Source of the DNA: Paraburkholderia dilworthii
GTDB taxonomy: Bacteria; Pseudomonadota; Gammaproteobacteria; Burkholderiales; Burkholderiaceae
DNA length: 45,432 bases
Assembly: GCF_000472525.1 (NCBI RefSeq)
Contig: NZ_AWZT01000053.1
Coordinates: forward strand, 1 to 45,432
Direction: 5' to 3'
Shown: positions 38,106-45,432 of the stretch, piece after piece
Position numbering within the stretch: position 1 is the first letter of the stretch
Layout: every line of letters starts with the position of its first letter
Made by a program: the position numbers and the translations under genes
The notes under the pieces: model-generated
The model's database searches: none
Told to the model about the DNA's origin: nothing
Seen by the model: the letters and a program-made list of their open reading frames with translations, nothing else

Positions 38106-39602
38106 ATGCGAAGAATGTTGATTGCCGTTGCGCTCGCATTGAGCGCTTCCGCCGCGATGGCGCAGACCACCATCCGCATCGGCCTGCAGGACGATATCGG
38201 CTCGCTCGACCCGGCGCGCAGCGTGCAGTTTGTCGACCGGATCGTGTTCGCGTCGCTGTGCAATTCGCTCGTCGATGTCGCGCCCGATCTGAAAATCGTG
38301 CCGATGCTCGCCACGTCGTGGACCACGGGCGACGACGGCAAATCGCTGACGTTCAAGCTGCGCCAAGGCGTCAAGTTCCAGGACGACGAGCCGTTCAACG
38401 CCGCCGCCGTGAAGGCGAACCTCGACCGCTACCGCACGCTGCCGACCAGCAACCGCAAGAGCGAATTGTCGTCGGTCGATCATGTGGATGTGATCGACGA
38501 CAGCACCGTGAAAATCGTGCTGAAGCAGCCGGACGCCGCGCTGCTCGCCACGCTGTCGGACCGCGCGGGCATGATGCTCGCGCCGAAAACGCTTAGCGAC
38601 GCGGCAGGCGTCGCGTCGCATCCCGTGTGCTCGGGGCCGTACAAGTTCGTGCAGCGCGTGCAGAACGATCGCGTGGTGCTCGAGAAGTTCGCCGGTTACT
38701 GGGACGCGGACAAGTATCCCGTCCAGCGCGTGGTGTTCCAGCCGATTCCCGACAGCACCGTGCGTCTCGCGAATCTGCGCTCGGGCTCGCTGGATATGCT
38801 GGAGCGTCTCGCGCCGTCCGACGTCGCCGCCGTCAAGAGCGATGCGAACCTGCAGTTCAAGCCGGTGACGGGTCTCGGCTTCTACTACGTGACGTTCAAC
38901 ATCAACAACGGCCCGCGCGGCAACGGTCCGCTGAAGGACAAGCGCGTGCGGCAGGCGTTCGAGCTGTCGATCGACCGCGATGCGATCGACCAGGTGATCG
39001 GTGCGGGCATCTTCACGCCCGCGAACCAGGGCATTCCGAAATCGAGCCCGTACTACAACGCGTGGCTGCCGACCCCGAAGCGCGACGTCGCGAAGGCGAA
39101 GGCGCTGCTGAAGGCGGCGGGCCAGGAGCATCCGACCATTGAATTCGCGTATCCGAACAACACGGTCGCGAGCCAGATCACGCAGATGCTGCAGGCCATG
39201 CTCAGCGAAACGGGCATCACGCTAAAGCTGCGTCCGAGCGACTACGCGACGGAACTGAACGCAGGCCACACCGGCGACTTCGAAGCGATGTACACGGGCT
39301 GGTCGGGGCGCCTCGATCCCGACGGCAACCTGCATCAGTTCAACACCTGCGCGGGCAACCTGAACTACGCGCACTACTGCAACCAGCAGGTCGATTCGCT
39401 GCTCGATTCGGCGCGCACCAAGCAGACCCAGGCCGAGCGCAAGTCCGACTACGACGCCGCGGGTAAGATCCTCGCCGACGACGATCCCATCGTCTACATC
39501 TACGCGCAGCCCTGGCCGTTCGTGCTGTCGAAGAAAGTGCAGGGCTTCACGCCTTACGCCGACGGTCTGGTGCGCCTGCGCGGCGTGTCGATCAAGGGCT
39601 GA
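38106..39602 (+). CDS. Peptide-type ABC transporter substrate-binding protein
   Basis: SBP family 5 periplasmic protein of 498 aa. A Sec signal peptide MRRMLIAVALALSASAAMA is followed by QTTIRIGLQDDIGSLDP. Family motifs include LRQGVKFQDDEPFNAAAVKA and FYYVTFNINNGPRGNGPLKD, KRVRQAFELSIDRDAI. ATG 38106 was chosen because it begins the signal peptide; the frame opens at 38073. The sequence is like those of glutathione/dipeptide binders (GsiB type), and the gamma-glutamyltransferase at the operon end supports such a ligand. Confidence 0.93.
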   Translation: MRRMLIAVALALSASAAMAQTTIRIGLQDDIGSLDPARSVQFVDRIVFASLCNSLVDVAPDLKIVPMLATSWTTGDDGKSLTFKLRQGVKFQDDEPFNAAAVKANLDRYRTLPTSNRKSELSSVDHVDVIDDSTVKIVLKQPDAALLATLSDRAGMMLAPKTLSDAAGVASHPVCSGPYKFVQRVQNDRVVLEKFAGYWDADKYPVQRVVFQPIPDSTVRLANLRSGSLDMLERLAPSDVAAVKSDANLQFKPVTGLGFYYVTFNINNGPRGNGPLKDKRVRQAFELSIDRDAIDQVIGAGIFTPANQGIPKSSPYYNAWLPTPKRDVAKAKALLKAAGQEHPTIEFAYPNNTVASQITQMLQAMLSETGITLKLRPSDYATELNAGHTGDFEAMYTGWSGRLDPDGNLHQFNTCAGNLNYAHYCNQQVDSLLDSARTKQTQAERKSDYDAAGKILADDDPIVYIYAQPWPFVLSKKVQGFTPYADGLVRLRGVSIKG

Positions 39603-39607
39603 TCGTC

Positions 39608-40552
39608 ATGCTGCCGATCATCGCGAATCGCCTGCTCGTTGCCGTGCCGACGCTGATCCTGGTGTCGATGCTGATTTTCGGCTTGCAGAAGCTGCTGCCG
39701 GGTGACCCGGTCCGCGCGATGGCGGGCGAGGATCAGGCCCCGCAGCTGATCGCGACGCTGCGGGTCAAGTATCACCTCGATCAGTCCGTGCCGACGCAGT
39801 ACGCGCTATGGATGCGCGATGTCGCGCACGGCGATCTCGGTTCGTCTTTGCGCACTGACGTGCCCGTGCGCGCGTTGATCGCGCAAAAGCTGCCCGTCAC
39901 GATCCAGCTCGCGGTGATGGCGATGATTCTCGCCATTGGCATCGGTATTCCGGCGGGCGTGATTTCGGCGGCGAGCAGGGGCGGGCCGCTCGACTACGCG
40001 GCAAACATCTTCGCGCTGTCGGGCATGTCGATACCGAATTTCTGGCTCGGCATCATGCTGATATTTATCGTGTCGGTGCGCTGGCATCTTTTGCCGTCGT
40101 CGGGTTATGTGTCACCGGGCGAAGATTTCTGGCTCAGCATCAAGGCGATGCTGATGCCCGCGTTCGTGCTGGGCGCCGCGCTCGGCGCGCAACTGATGCG
40201 CCATACGCGCAGCGCAATGCTCGGCGTCTTGCGCACCGACTACATCCGCACGGCGCGCGCGAAAGGGTTGCTGCGCGGCGCCGTGGTCGTCAAGCACGCG
40301 TTCCGCAATGCGCTGATTCCCATCGTCACCGTGCTCGCGCTGCTGTTCGGCGAACTGCTCGCGGGCGCCGTGCTGACGGAGCAGGTGTTCACGATTCCCG
40401 GCTTCGGCAAGCTCGTCGTCGATGCGGTGTTCAATCGCGATTACCCCGTCGTGCAAGGCGTCGTGCTCGTCACGGCGGTCGCGTTCATCGTCGTGAACCT
40501 GTGCGCGGATGTGCTCTATATCCTGCTCAATCCCCGACTGAGGCGCAGTTGA
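39608..40552 (+). CDS. Peptide-type ABC transporter permease (DppB-like)
   Basis: Inner-membrane permease of 314 aa with six helices. N-terminus MLPIIANRLLVAVPTLILVS, LPGDPVRAMAGEDQAP, and the EAA-type cytoplasmic loop TDYIRTARAKGLLRGAVVVK. Ends VVNLCADVLYILLNPRLRRS. It starts five bases after the binding-protein gene, and its stop overlaps the next ATG (TGATG). Confidence 0.94.
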   Translation: MLPIIANRLLVAVPTLILVSMLIFGLQKLLPGDPVRAMAGEDQAPQLIATLRVKYHLDQSVPTQYALWMRDVAHGDLGSSLRTDVPVRALIAQKLPVTIQLAVMAMILAIGIGIPAGVISAASRGGPLDYAANIFALSGMSIPNFWLGIMLIFIVSVRWHLLPSSGYVSPGEDFWLSIKAMLMPAFVLGAALGAQLMRHTRSAMLGVLRTDYIRTARAKGLLRGAVVVKHAFRNALIPIVTVLALLFGELLAGAVLTEQVFTIPGFGKLVVDAVFNRDYPVVQGVVLVTAVAFIVVNLCADVLYILLNPRLRRS

Positions 40553-41436
40553 TGGCTACTTCAATCGATCCCCGATCCGCGTCGGCGGCCGCCGCGTTGC
40601 CGCGTCGCAAACGCCGGGGGCTCACGCGCTTCATGCGCAATCGCGCGGCCGTGTTCGGTGCGTTTCTGGTGGCGCTCATCGTGATCATGGCGTTGTTCGC
40701 GCCGTGGCTCACACACTACGACCCCGTGCAGGCGAGCTTCATGACCGTGCGCCAGGCGCCGTCGGAGGCGCACTGGTTCGGCACCGACGAACTCGGCCGC
40801 GACGTGCTGAGCCGCCTGCTGTATGGCGCGCGTGCGTCGTTGCTGGCGGGCGTCGTGTCGGTCGGCATTGCCGTCGTGCTCGGCGTGCCGCTGGGATTGA
40901 TCGCCGGTTACTTCGGCAGGTTCGTCGACGGCGTGATCTCACGCATCGCCGATGCGCTGCTGTCGATCCCGTTCCTGATTCTCGCGATCGCGTTGAGCGC
41001 GTTTCTCGGCCCGAGCCTGACGAACGCGATGGCCGCGATCGGCATTTCGGCGATGCCGCGCTTCATTCGCCTCACGCGCGGCCAGGCCATCAGCGTGAAG
41101 GCCGAAGAATATGTGGAAGGCGCGCGCGCGATCGGCCTCGATCACGCGCGGATCATGCTGCGCTACATTCTGCCGAACGTGCTGCCGCCCATCATCGTGC
41201 AGGCGAGCCTGACGGTGGCGAGCGCGATCATCGCCGAAGCGAGTCTGTCGTTTCTCGGGCTCGGACAATTGCCTCCCGCGCCGTCGTGGGGCTCGATGCT
41301 TAACACGGCAAAAGACTTCGTGAGCCAGGCGCCGTGGATGTCGATCTTTCCCGGCATCGCGATCTTCCTGGCCGTGCTCGGCTTCAATCTGCTCGGCGAC
41401 GGCCTGCGCGACGCGCTCGATCCGCGCGAATCGTGA
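40552..41436 (+). CDS. Peptide-type ABC transporter permease (DppC-like)
   Basis: Second permease, 294 aa. Typical DppC start with FMRNRAAVFGAFLVALIVIM, then APSEAHWFGTDELGRDVLSR, the EAA loop EYVEGARAIGLDHARIMLRY, and PSWGSMLNTAKDF and FNLLGDGLRDALDPR at the end. ATG 40552 overlaps the previous stop; the frame opens earlier but that part is a shadow. It forms a heterodimer with the DppB-like protein. Confidence 0.94.
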   Translation: MATSIDPRSASAAAALPRRKRRGLTRFMRNRAAVFGAFLVALIVIMALFAPWLTHYDPVQASFMTVRQAPSEAHWFGTDELGRDVLSRLLYGARASLLAGVVSVGIAVVLGVPLGLIAGYFGRFVDGVISRIADALLSIPFLILAIALSAFLGPSLTNAMAAIGISAMPRFIRLTRGQAISVKAEEYVEGARAIGLDHARIMLRYILPNVLPPIIVQASLTVASAIIAEASLSFLGLGQLPPAPSWGSMLNTAKDFVSQAPWMSIFPGIAIFLAVLGFNLLGDGLRDALDPRES

Positions 41437-41502
41437 TGCTTTTCGTGCGCTACGGCTTTCGATGGCGCGCGGTCGAGCCAGCAAAACCACCAGAGTGACA
41501 AC

Positions 41503-43140
41503 ATGACAAGCTTCGACTGGCAGAACCCTTATCCGACGCTGCGCATGCCCGTGTTCGCGCGCAACATCGTGTCGACGTCGCAGCCTCTCGCCGCGCAGGC
41601 CGGGTTGCGCATGCTGTGGAAAGGCGGCAATGCCGTCGATGCGGCCATCGCGGCAGCGGCGGCGATCACCGTCGTCGAGCCGGTGTCGAATGGACTCGGC
41701 AGCGACGCGTTCGCGCTCGTGTGGGACGGCAGCAAGCTGCACGGGTTGAACGCGTCGGGCGTCGCGCCCGCTGCGTGGAACGTCGATTATTTCAGGCGCA
41801 AATACGGCGAAAACAACGGCGTCGCCGTGCAGCCCGTGCGGGGCTGGGACACGGTGACGGTGCCGGGCGCGATCGCGGGCTGGGAAGTGCTGCATCGGAA
41901 GTTTGGCTCGCTGCCGTTCGCCGATCTGATGGAGCCCGCCATCGAGATCGCCGAGCGCGGCCATGCCGTGGCAAACGTCGTCGCGCGCAAGTGGGCGGAC
42001 GCCGTGCCCGAACTGAAGAACCAGCCGGGCTACGCCGATACGTTCATGCCGCGGGGCCGCGCGCCCGAAGTCAGCGAACTGGTGAAGATGCCGGGCCACG
42101 CTAAGACCTTGCGCATGCTGGCCGAACGCGGTCCGCGCGCCTTCTACGAAGGCGAAATTGCCGAACGCATCGCGGCGTTTTCCCGCGATTGCGGCGCGGC
42201 AATGACGCTCGACGATCTGCGCAACTACCAGCCCGATTGGGTCGAGCCGATCGGCAAGAACTATCGCGGCTACACGGTGCACGAGATTCCGCCGAACGGG
42301 CAGGGCATCGCCGCGCTGATCGCGCTCGGCATTCTCGAACAGTTCGACGTGGCCGCGCTGAAGCTCGACGGCATCGAATCGCAGCATCTGCAGATCGAAG
42401 CGATGAAGCTCGCGTTCGCGGATTTGTACCGCTACGTCGCCGATCCGCGCTCGATGGAAGTGACTCCTGCGCAAATGCTCGACGATGCCTATCTGAAATC
42501 GCGTGCGAAGCTGATCGATCCGAAGCGTGCCACGCACTTCGGCTTCGGCATGCCGAAGGCGGGCGGTACGATTTACCTGTCGGCGGCCGACGAGCGCGGC
42601 ATGATGGTCAGCTTCATCCAGTCGAACTATATGGGCTTCGGCTCGGGCTGCGTCGTGCCTGAGATGGGCATTTCGATGCAAAACCGTGGCTGCGGTTTCT
42701 CGATGGACCCGAAGTCGCCGAATGTGGTCGAGGGCGGCAAGCGGCCGTTCCACACGATCATCCCGGCGTTCCTCACGCAGCAGGTCGACGGCAAGCAGGA
42801 AGCGGTCATGAGCTTCGGCGTTATGGGCGGCGACATGCAGCCGCAAGGGCACCTGCAAACCGTGGTGCGCATGCTCGATTACGGCCAGCAGCCGCAGGCG
42901 GCATGCGATGCGCCGCGCTGGAAGGTCAACCGCGATTTCTCCATAGATATCGAATCGACGCTCGATCCGCAGACCTCACGCGCGCTCGAAGGCCTGGGCC
43001 ACACGATCAAGTCGATCGATGATCCGTATATGGATTTCGGTTCGGGCCAGTTCATCTGGAAGCTCGATCGCAACGAGCCTGAGCGCGGCTATGTCGCTGC
43101 AAGCGACAGCCGTCGCGATGGGCTGGCCGCAGGGTTCTGA
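41503..43140 (+). CDS. ggt: Gamma-glutamyltransferase family protein, no signal peptide
   Basis: N-terminal nucleophile hydrolase of 545 aa. The N-terminal part has ARNIVSTSQPLAAQAGLRML, GGNAVDAAIAAAAAITVVEP and SNGLGSDAFALVWDG. The autoprocessing/catalytic Thr is Thr356 in AGGTIYLSAADERG, followed by MVSFIQSNYMGFGSG. No signal peptide or hydrophobic start is seen, unlike E. coli Ggt, so it is probably cytoplasmic, as proposed for YwrD-type enzymes. It is 66 bp downstream of the importer genes and likely cleaves the imported gamma-glutamyl compound. Confidence 0.93.
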   Translation: MTSFDWQNPYPTLRMPVFARNIVSTSQPLAAQAGLRMLWKGGNAVDAAIAAAAAITVVEPVSNGLGSDAFALVWDGSKLHGLNASGVAPAAWNVDYFRRKYGENNGVAVQPVRGWDTVTVPGAIAGWEVLHRKFGSLPFADLMEPAIEIAERGHAVANVVARKWADAVPELKNQPGYADTFMPRGRAPEVSELVKMPGHAKTLRMLAERGPRAFYEGEIAERIAAFSRDCGAAMTLDDLRNYQPDWVEPIGKNYRGYTVHEIPPNGQGIAALIALGILEQFDVAALKLDGIESQHLQIEAMKLAFADLYRYVADPRSMEVTPAQMLDDAYLKSRAKLIDPKRATHFGFGMPKAGGTIYLSAADERGMMVSFIQSNYMGFGSGCVVPEMGISMQNRGCGFSMDPKSPNVVEGGKRPFHTIIPAFLTQQVDGKQEAVMSFGVMGGDMQPQGHLQTVVRMLDYGQQPQAACDAPRWKVNRDFSIDIESTLDPQTSRALEGLGHTIKSIDDPYMDFGSGQFIWKLDRNEPERGYVAASDSRRDGLAAGF

Positions 43141-43229
43141 GCGTCGCATCGGCGACCGGCACCTCGGCGCTCGCGTCGCGCGCCGACCGTCCCTGCGGCA
43201 ACGCGCGAAAGCGTCAGCGGACGCCTTCG

Positions 43230-43640
43230 CCACCTTCATTCGCGAATATTGCCTCGTTGTTCTTGCGTTCGACGCGCCGCGCCGCCTTTTCGACCGCAAG
43301 TCAGTACTCGCGCATTGCGCCGATCCGCTCCTGGTCCGCGTGCACGGAAGCCATCGCGTTCCGCACGCGCGCCTTCAGGACGGTGGGCTGCGCGTATTTC
43401 AGCACGCTGTCGGCGAGCCCGAGCAGCAGCGCCTAGTCATAACGGGCCGCCTCGCCTGCGGCGCCATTCGCCAGCAGCAGGATAGGCACGCCTTCGATTC
43501 GCGGCTCCTTTCTCAGGGCCGCGTACAGTTGCGGTCCCGTCGTGTCGGGCAGCGTCGCGCTGACGAGGATCACCATCGGCAGACTGTGCAGCGCACATTC
43601 GCACGTGTCCGGAGATACCCATCCGGGTCAATCCGACGCG
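43230..43640 (-). pseudogene. Possible response-regulator receiver remnant
   Basis: On the minus strand PMVILVSATLPDTTGPQLYA, ALRKEPRIEGVPILLLANGA, then a TAG, ALLLGLADSVLKYAQPTVLK and ARVRNAMASVHADQERIGAM, a TGA, and AVEKAARRVERKNNEAIFA resemble the beta-alpha repeats and linker of a receiver domain (D-x-MLP-like turn, then A..KP-like end). Two stops and the lack of a start mark it as decayed. The assignment is by pattern only. Nothing else is recognised between 43141 and 43738. Confidence 0.35.
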
Positions 43641-43738
43641 ATAAACGTATCGGCTTGCCGTCTGGTGGAACCGCGTGCCCTTGATCCGCGCCAATTTTCA
43701 GAGCTAAACGCCGTCTCCAGCACGAAGACGATCACCAG

Positions 43739-44119
43739 TTAGTGAATGTCATGCATATACGCGATGCCAACTTCCAGCGCGAGCTCAGCGAGCCTTTTGT
43801 CCAAGCTCCAGATCGATGCGCCGGGAGTCATCAAAGTTGACGCGAGCAGCGTAAGATCGCTGCTGCCACAGCCTCGACCGTAAAACTGCCTTGCCTCGAT
43901 GAACTCCATCACCTCGGTCCATGTCGCGTGCCTCGCATGTTGCAACAGCCCGATATCGTGGAGGGTCCGGGCGCGGGGTGCAGGCGGAGTACCACAGGCG
44001 AGTTCGACAAGGACGACTGGATGCGTAAGCGCCTGGTCGCTCGTTATCAACTGAACAAGTCTCGTGTTGGCGCGACGGAAATGATCAACCCATACGGATG
44101 TGTCAATGAGGACGCTCAT
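43739..44119 (-). CDS. vapC: VapC-family PIN-domain toxin
   Basis: Ribonuclease toxin of 126 aa. The PIN domain begins MSVLIDTSVWVDHFRRAN with the first catalytic Asp; ALTHPVVLVELACGTPP carries the Glu; and GSSDLTLLASTLMTPGASIW followed by SLDKRLAELA carries the later acidic residues. Its start overlaps the vapB stop. VapC proteins cut tRNA or rRNA when the antitoxin is lost. Confidence 0.92.
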   Translation of the reverse strand: MSVLIDTSVWVDHFRRANTRLVQLITSDQALTHPVVLVELACGTPPAPRARTLHDIGLLQHARHATWTEVMEFIEARQFYGRGCGSSDLTLLASTLMTPGASIWSLDKRLAELALEVGIAYMHDIH

Positions 44120-44322
44120 TGGACCGCGGGCTCGGATCGGCGACGTGGGACGTCAGGCATACCGGGAGCGGCGCCACCCAGGGCTGCCAGACGCTTACCC
44201 GCCTGAACGCGAACAAACGTCTGCATTGCTACCCGGAACAGGTCTGCCTTATCCATGTCAGGGTCGGCAAGTTCGAGAGCTCGCTCGTATAGGTTGTCGT
44301 CGATCGTAACAGTGGTGCGCAT
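44116..44322 (-). CDS. vapB: VapB-family antitoxin
   Basis: Antitoxin of 68 aa: MRTTVTIDDNLYERALELAD, DPDMDKADLFRVAMQTFVRV, QAGKRLAALGGAAPGMPDVP. The N-terminal strand and two helices form an RHH DNA-binding fold; the rest wraps the toxin. ATG 44322 follows GGAGGCGAGG, better than the upstream ATG at 44355. The overlap with vapC couples the two. Confidence 0.9.
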   Translation of the reverse strand: MRTTVTIDDNLYERALELADPDMDKADLFRVAMQTFVRVQAGKRLAALGGAAPGMPDVPRRRSEPAVQ

Positions 44323-44335
44323 CCTCGCCTCCAAT

Positions 44336-44399
44336 TTGATGCCGTTCCGCATCAATTATAGCATCAACGGGCCCTCTATGTTTTTGCTCGCCGCATCAA
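44336..44399 (-). promoter_or_regulatory. vapBC promoter with repeated TTGATGC/GCATCAA elements
   Basis: Four copies of one heptamer surround the promoter: TTGATGC at 44336-44342 and GCATCAA at 44349-44355, 44361-44367 and 44393-44399 (plus-strand coordinates). The consensus -10 box TATAAT (minus strand, 44360-44355) sits between two of them. The opposed copies 44336/44349 form an inverted repeat. Binding by VapBC at these sites would cover the promoter. Confidence 0.55.
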
Positions 44400-44420
44400 T
44401 AAATTGACATAATCAGAACC

Positions 44421-44865
44421 GCGGCGCGTCACGCGTTCGCTGACGCTGCAGTACGACCGGGTAATTTACCTGCTCGATGACACGGAGGCGAACCGCCGGC
44501 TGGTCGGACGCTACATTGATGTGTACGAGTATCCCGACGGGCGCATCGAGATCCGCGCGGATGGCATCGCCCTTCCCTGCAGCCCATACGACCGGCTCTC
44601 CGAGATTGATCAGGGTGCGGTGGTCGACCACAAGCGGCTGGGGCACGTGCTGCAGGTCGCGCAACTGGTTCAGGCCGACCGTGACAACCGCCGTGCATCG
44701 GGTTCGCCGTCACGAACCAACCAGGGGCAGACGCCGAAACCGAAGGAACGCCGGATCGGCACCAAGAAGCAGCGCGAAATCACGGTCGATGATCTGAACA
44801 CCGCGATTGGCAGAGCGACGGTCAGTCTCCAGGACTCTGTCATCAAAACCTCGTCAAGGAGATAG
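44421..44865 (+). pseudogene. ISNCY-type transposase, C-terminal fragment
   Basis: An open frame of about 145 codons begins RRVTRSLTLQYDRVIYLLDD and TEANRRLVGRYIDVYEYPDG, then YDRLSEIDQGAVVDHKRLGH, and ends with a basic tail before a TAG. This is the C-terminal part of integrase-like ISNCY transposases; the catalytic core is missing. The fragment begins only about 20 bases after the vapBC promoter repeats. The short motif CGACACTT recurs at 44878-44928 just downstream, possibly from the element's end. Confidence 0.65.
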
Positions 44866-44956
44866 CAAAGGCACAAACCACGACACTTCTACTTTGCTGC
44901 CACTACGACACTTCAGAATGGCCTCGACAAGTGTCGAACGTGCGGGTTAAATGGGA

Positions 44957-45205
44957 CTAGCGCCAACCTTCGAGGTGGCTGACAGCTTCCTTCTCTTCAG
45001 CGTAGCCGAGTTGAAACGCGGTATTGACCCACTGCTGGAACAGGTCCCATGCACCGCACAGCTCCCAGAAGAACGAGCGCAGCTGCCACTGGAGGGCGTT
45101 CACGTCGGGCTCACCGTCGCGGCGCGCCAAAATCTCCGTGATCCTTGCGAGCGCCCCTTCGGCGCCGCTGATCGAGACGCGGTAACCGTCCGACCCTGCT
45201 TGCAA
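44957..45205 (-). CDS. Hypothetical protein
   Basis: Open frame of up to 82 codons in the same frame as, and right after, the stop of the IS4-type transposase upstream. It has no ATG at its 5' end (a TTG at 45205 is the first usable codon). The translation (ITEILARRDGEPDVNALQWQ, FFWELCGAWDLFQQWVNTAF) looks like real protein but matches no family I know. It may be the end of a gene whose start was removed by the IS. Confidence 0.3.
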   Translation of the reverse strand: MQAGSDGYRVSISGAEGALARITEILARRDGEPDVNALQWQLRSFFWELCGAWDLFQQWVNTAFQLGYAEEKEAVSHLEGWR

Positions 45206-45432
45206 TTACCCACTTCGATTCAGGGCGAGTTCATAACCGAGTTGAATATCGGTGAGGCGCCGCATGCCACGCCACACGACGGTATTACCTGGTGGCGCAT
45301 CACTGGCTCGGCCCAGATAGCCTCCAAGCCGGGCGACCTTGATAAGGTTTCGCAGGAGCGGTGGTGCCTGCGCGGTAAGCGGCAAGTCAGGGACTATGCA
45401 CTCGAGCAATTCTATTTCCGTTGAGGTGAAGG
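45206..45432 (-). pseudogene. IS4-family transposase, C-terminal part at the window edge
   Basis: The frame is open to the edge of the window and reads STEIELLECIVPDLPLTAQA, LLRNLIKVARLGGYLGRASD and TVVWRGMRRLTDIQLGYELA before a TAA. This is the C-terminus of Tn5-like IS4 transposases, with the ARLGGYLGR and W.G..RL segments. Whether the full gene is intact cannot be seen from this window. Confidence 0.65.

Noticed and set aside
40939..42858. 639-codon minus frame
   Set aside because: Antisense to a permease and the gamma-glutamyltransferase, with His/Arg-rich translation; a shadow.

Overview
The window looks like an accessory stretch of a high-GC betaproteobacterial replicon, most likely Burkholderia/Paraburkholderia. 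This rests on the IS6 and IS110 types, HU proteins paired with DUF1016 (YhcG-type) nucleases, a hopanoid gene hpnJ, a UPF0182 protein and strongly GC-rich codon use. No species can be named from the sequence alone. Intact operons alternate with insertion-sequence debris and decayed genes, as on a secondary chromosome or megaplasmid.

Layout. 0.1-1.8 kb: two damaged IS6-family elements. 1.8-7.3 kb (minus): one tightly spaced unit, CobW-type GTPase, DUF1097 membrane protein, nitrile hydratase beta and alpha, nitrile hydratase accessory protein, Ni/Co transporter, GlxA-type regulator; this is a self-contained cobalt nitrile hydratase cluster. 7.6-12.2 kb: wreckage (IS110 pieces in opposite orientation, a multiply frameshifted hpnJ, a haemagglutinin-type GLUG fragment, an IS6 remnant, a KfrA-like C-terminus) around one intact methyltransferase. 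12.4-15.8 kb: a SET-domain lysine methyltransferase followed by two HU genes, each with a broken DUF1016 nuclease behind it. 16-18.9 kb: a GST fragment, DUF2182, DUF1326 with an in-frame stop, and an EamA transporter frameshifted in a G tract.

20.0-26.6 kb (plus): a complete, mostly overlapping SUF iron-sulfur operon (Rrf2 regulator, sufB, sufC, sufD, sufS, sufU, sufT, Rieske ferredoxin). 26.8-28.4 kb: two convergent RHH/ParE-type toxin-antitoxin pairs around a degraded DUF1016 remnant. 28.9-29.4 kb: a broken adenosine-specific kinase. 29.4-32.2 kb: a large UPF0182 membrane protein. 32.5-33.4 kb: an Xre/RES toxin-antitoxin pair. 33.6-34.9 kb: an intact IS6 next to an IS110 fragment.

34.9-43.1 kb: a LysR regulator divergent from a five-gene peptide-type ABC importer and a gamma-glutamyltransferase without signal peptide, suggesting uptake and cytoplasmic cleavage of gamma-glutamyl peptides such as glutathione. 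43.2-45.4 kb: a decayed receiver-like gene, VapBC, and ISNCY and IS4 transposase fragments. No tRNA, rRNA or CRISPR array was recognised. The most interesting points are the SET/HU/DUF1016 neighbourhood, the compact cobalt nitrile hydratase unit with its own putative chaperone and transporter, the SUF operon with SufU, SufT and Rieske, and four toxin-antitoxin modules, three of them with visible palindromic operators.
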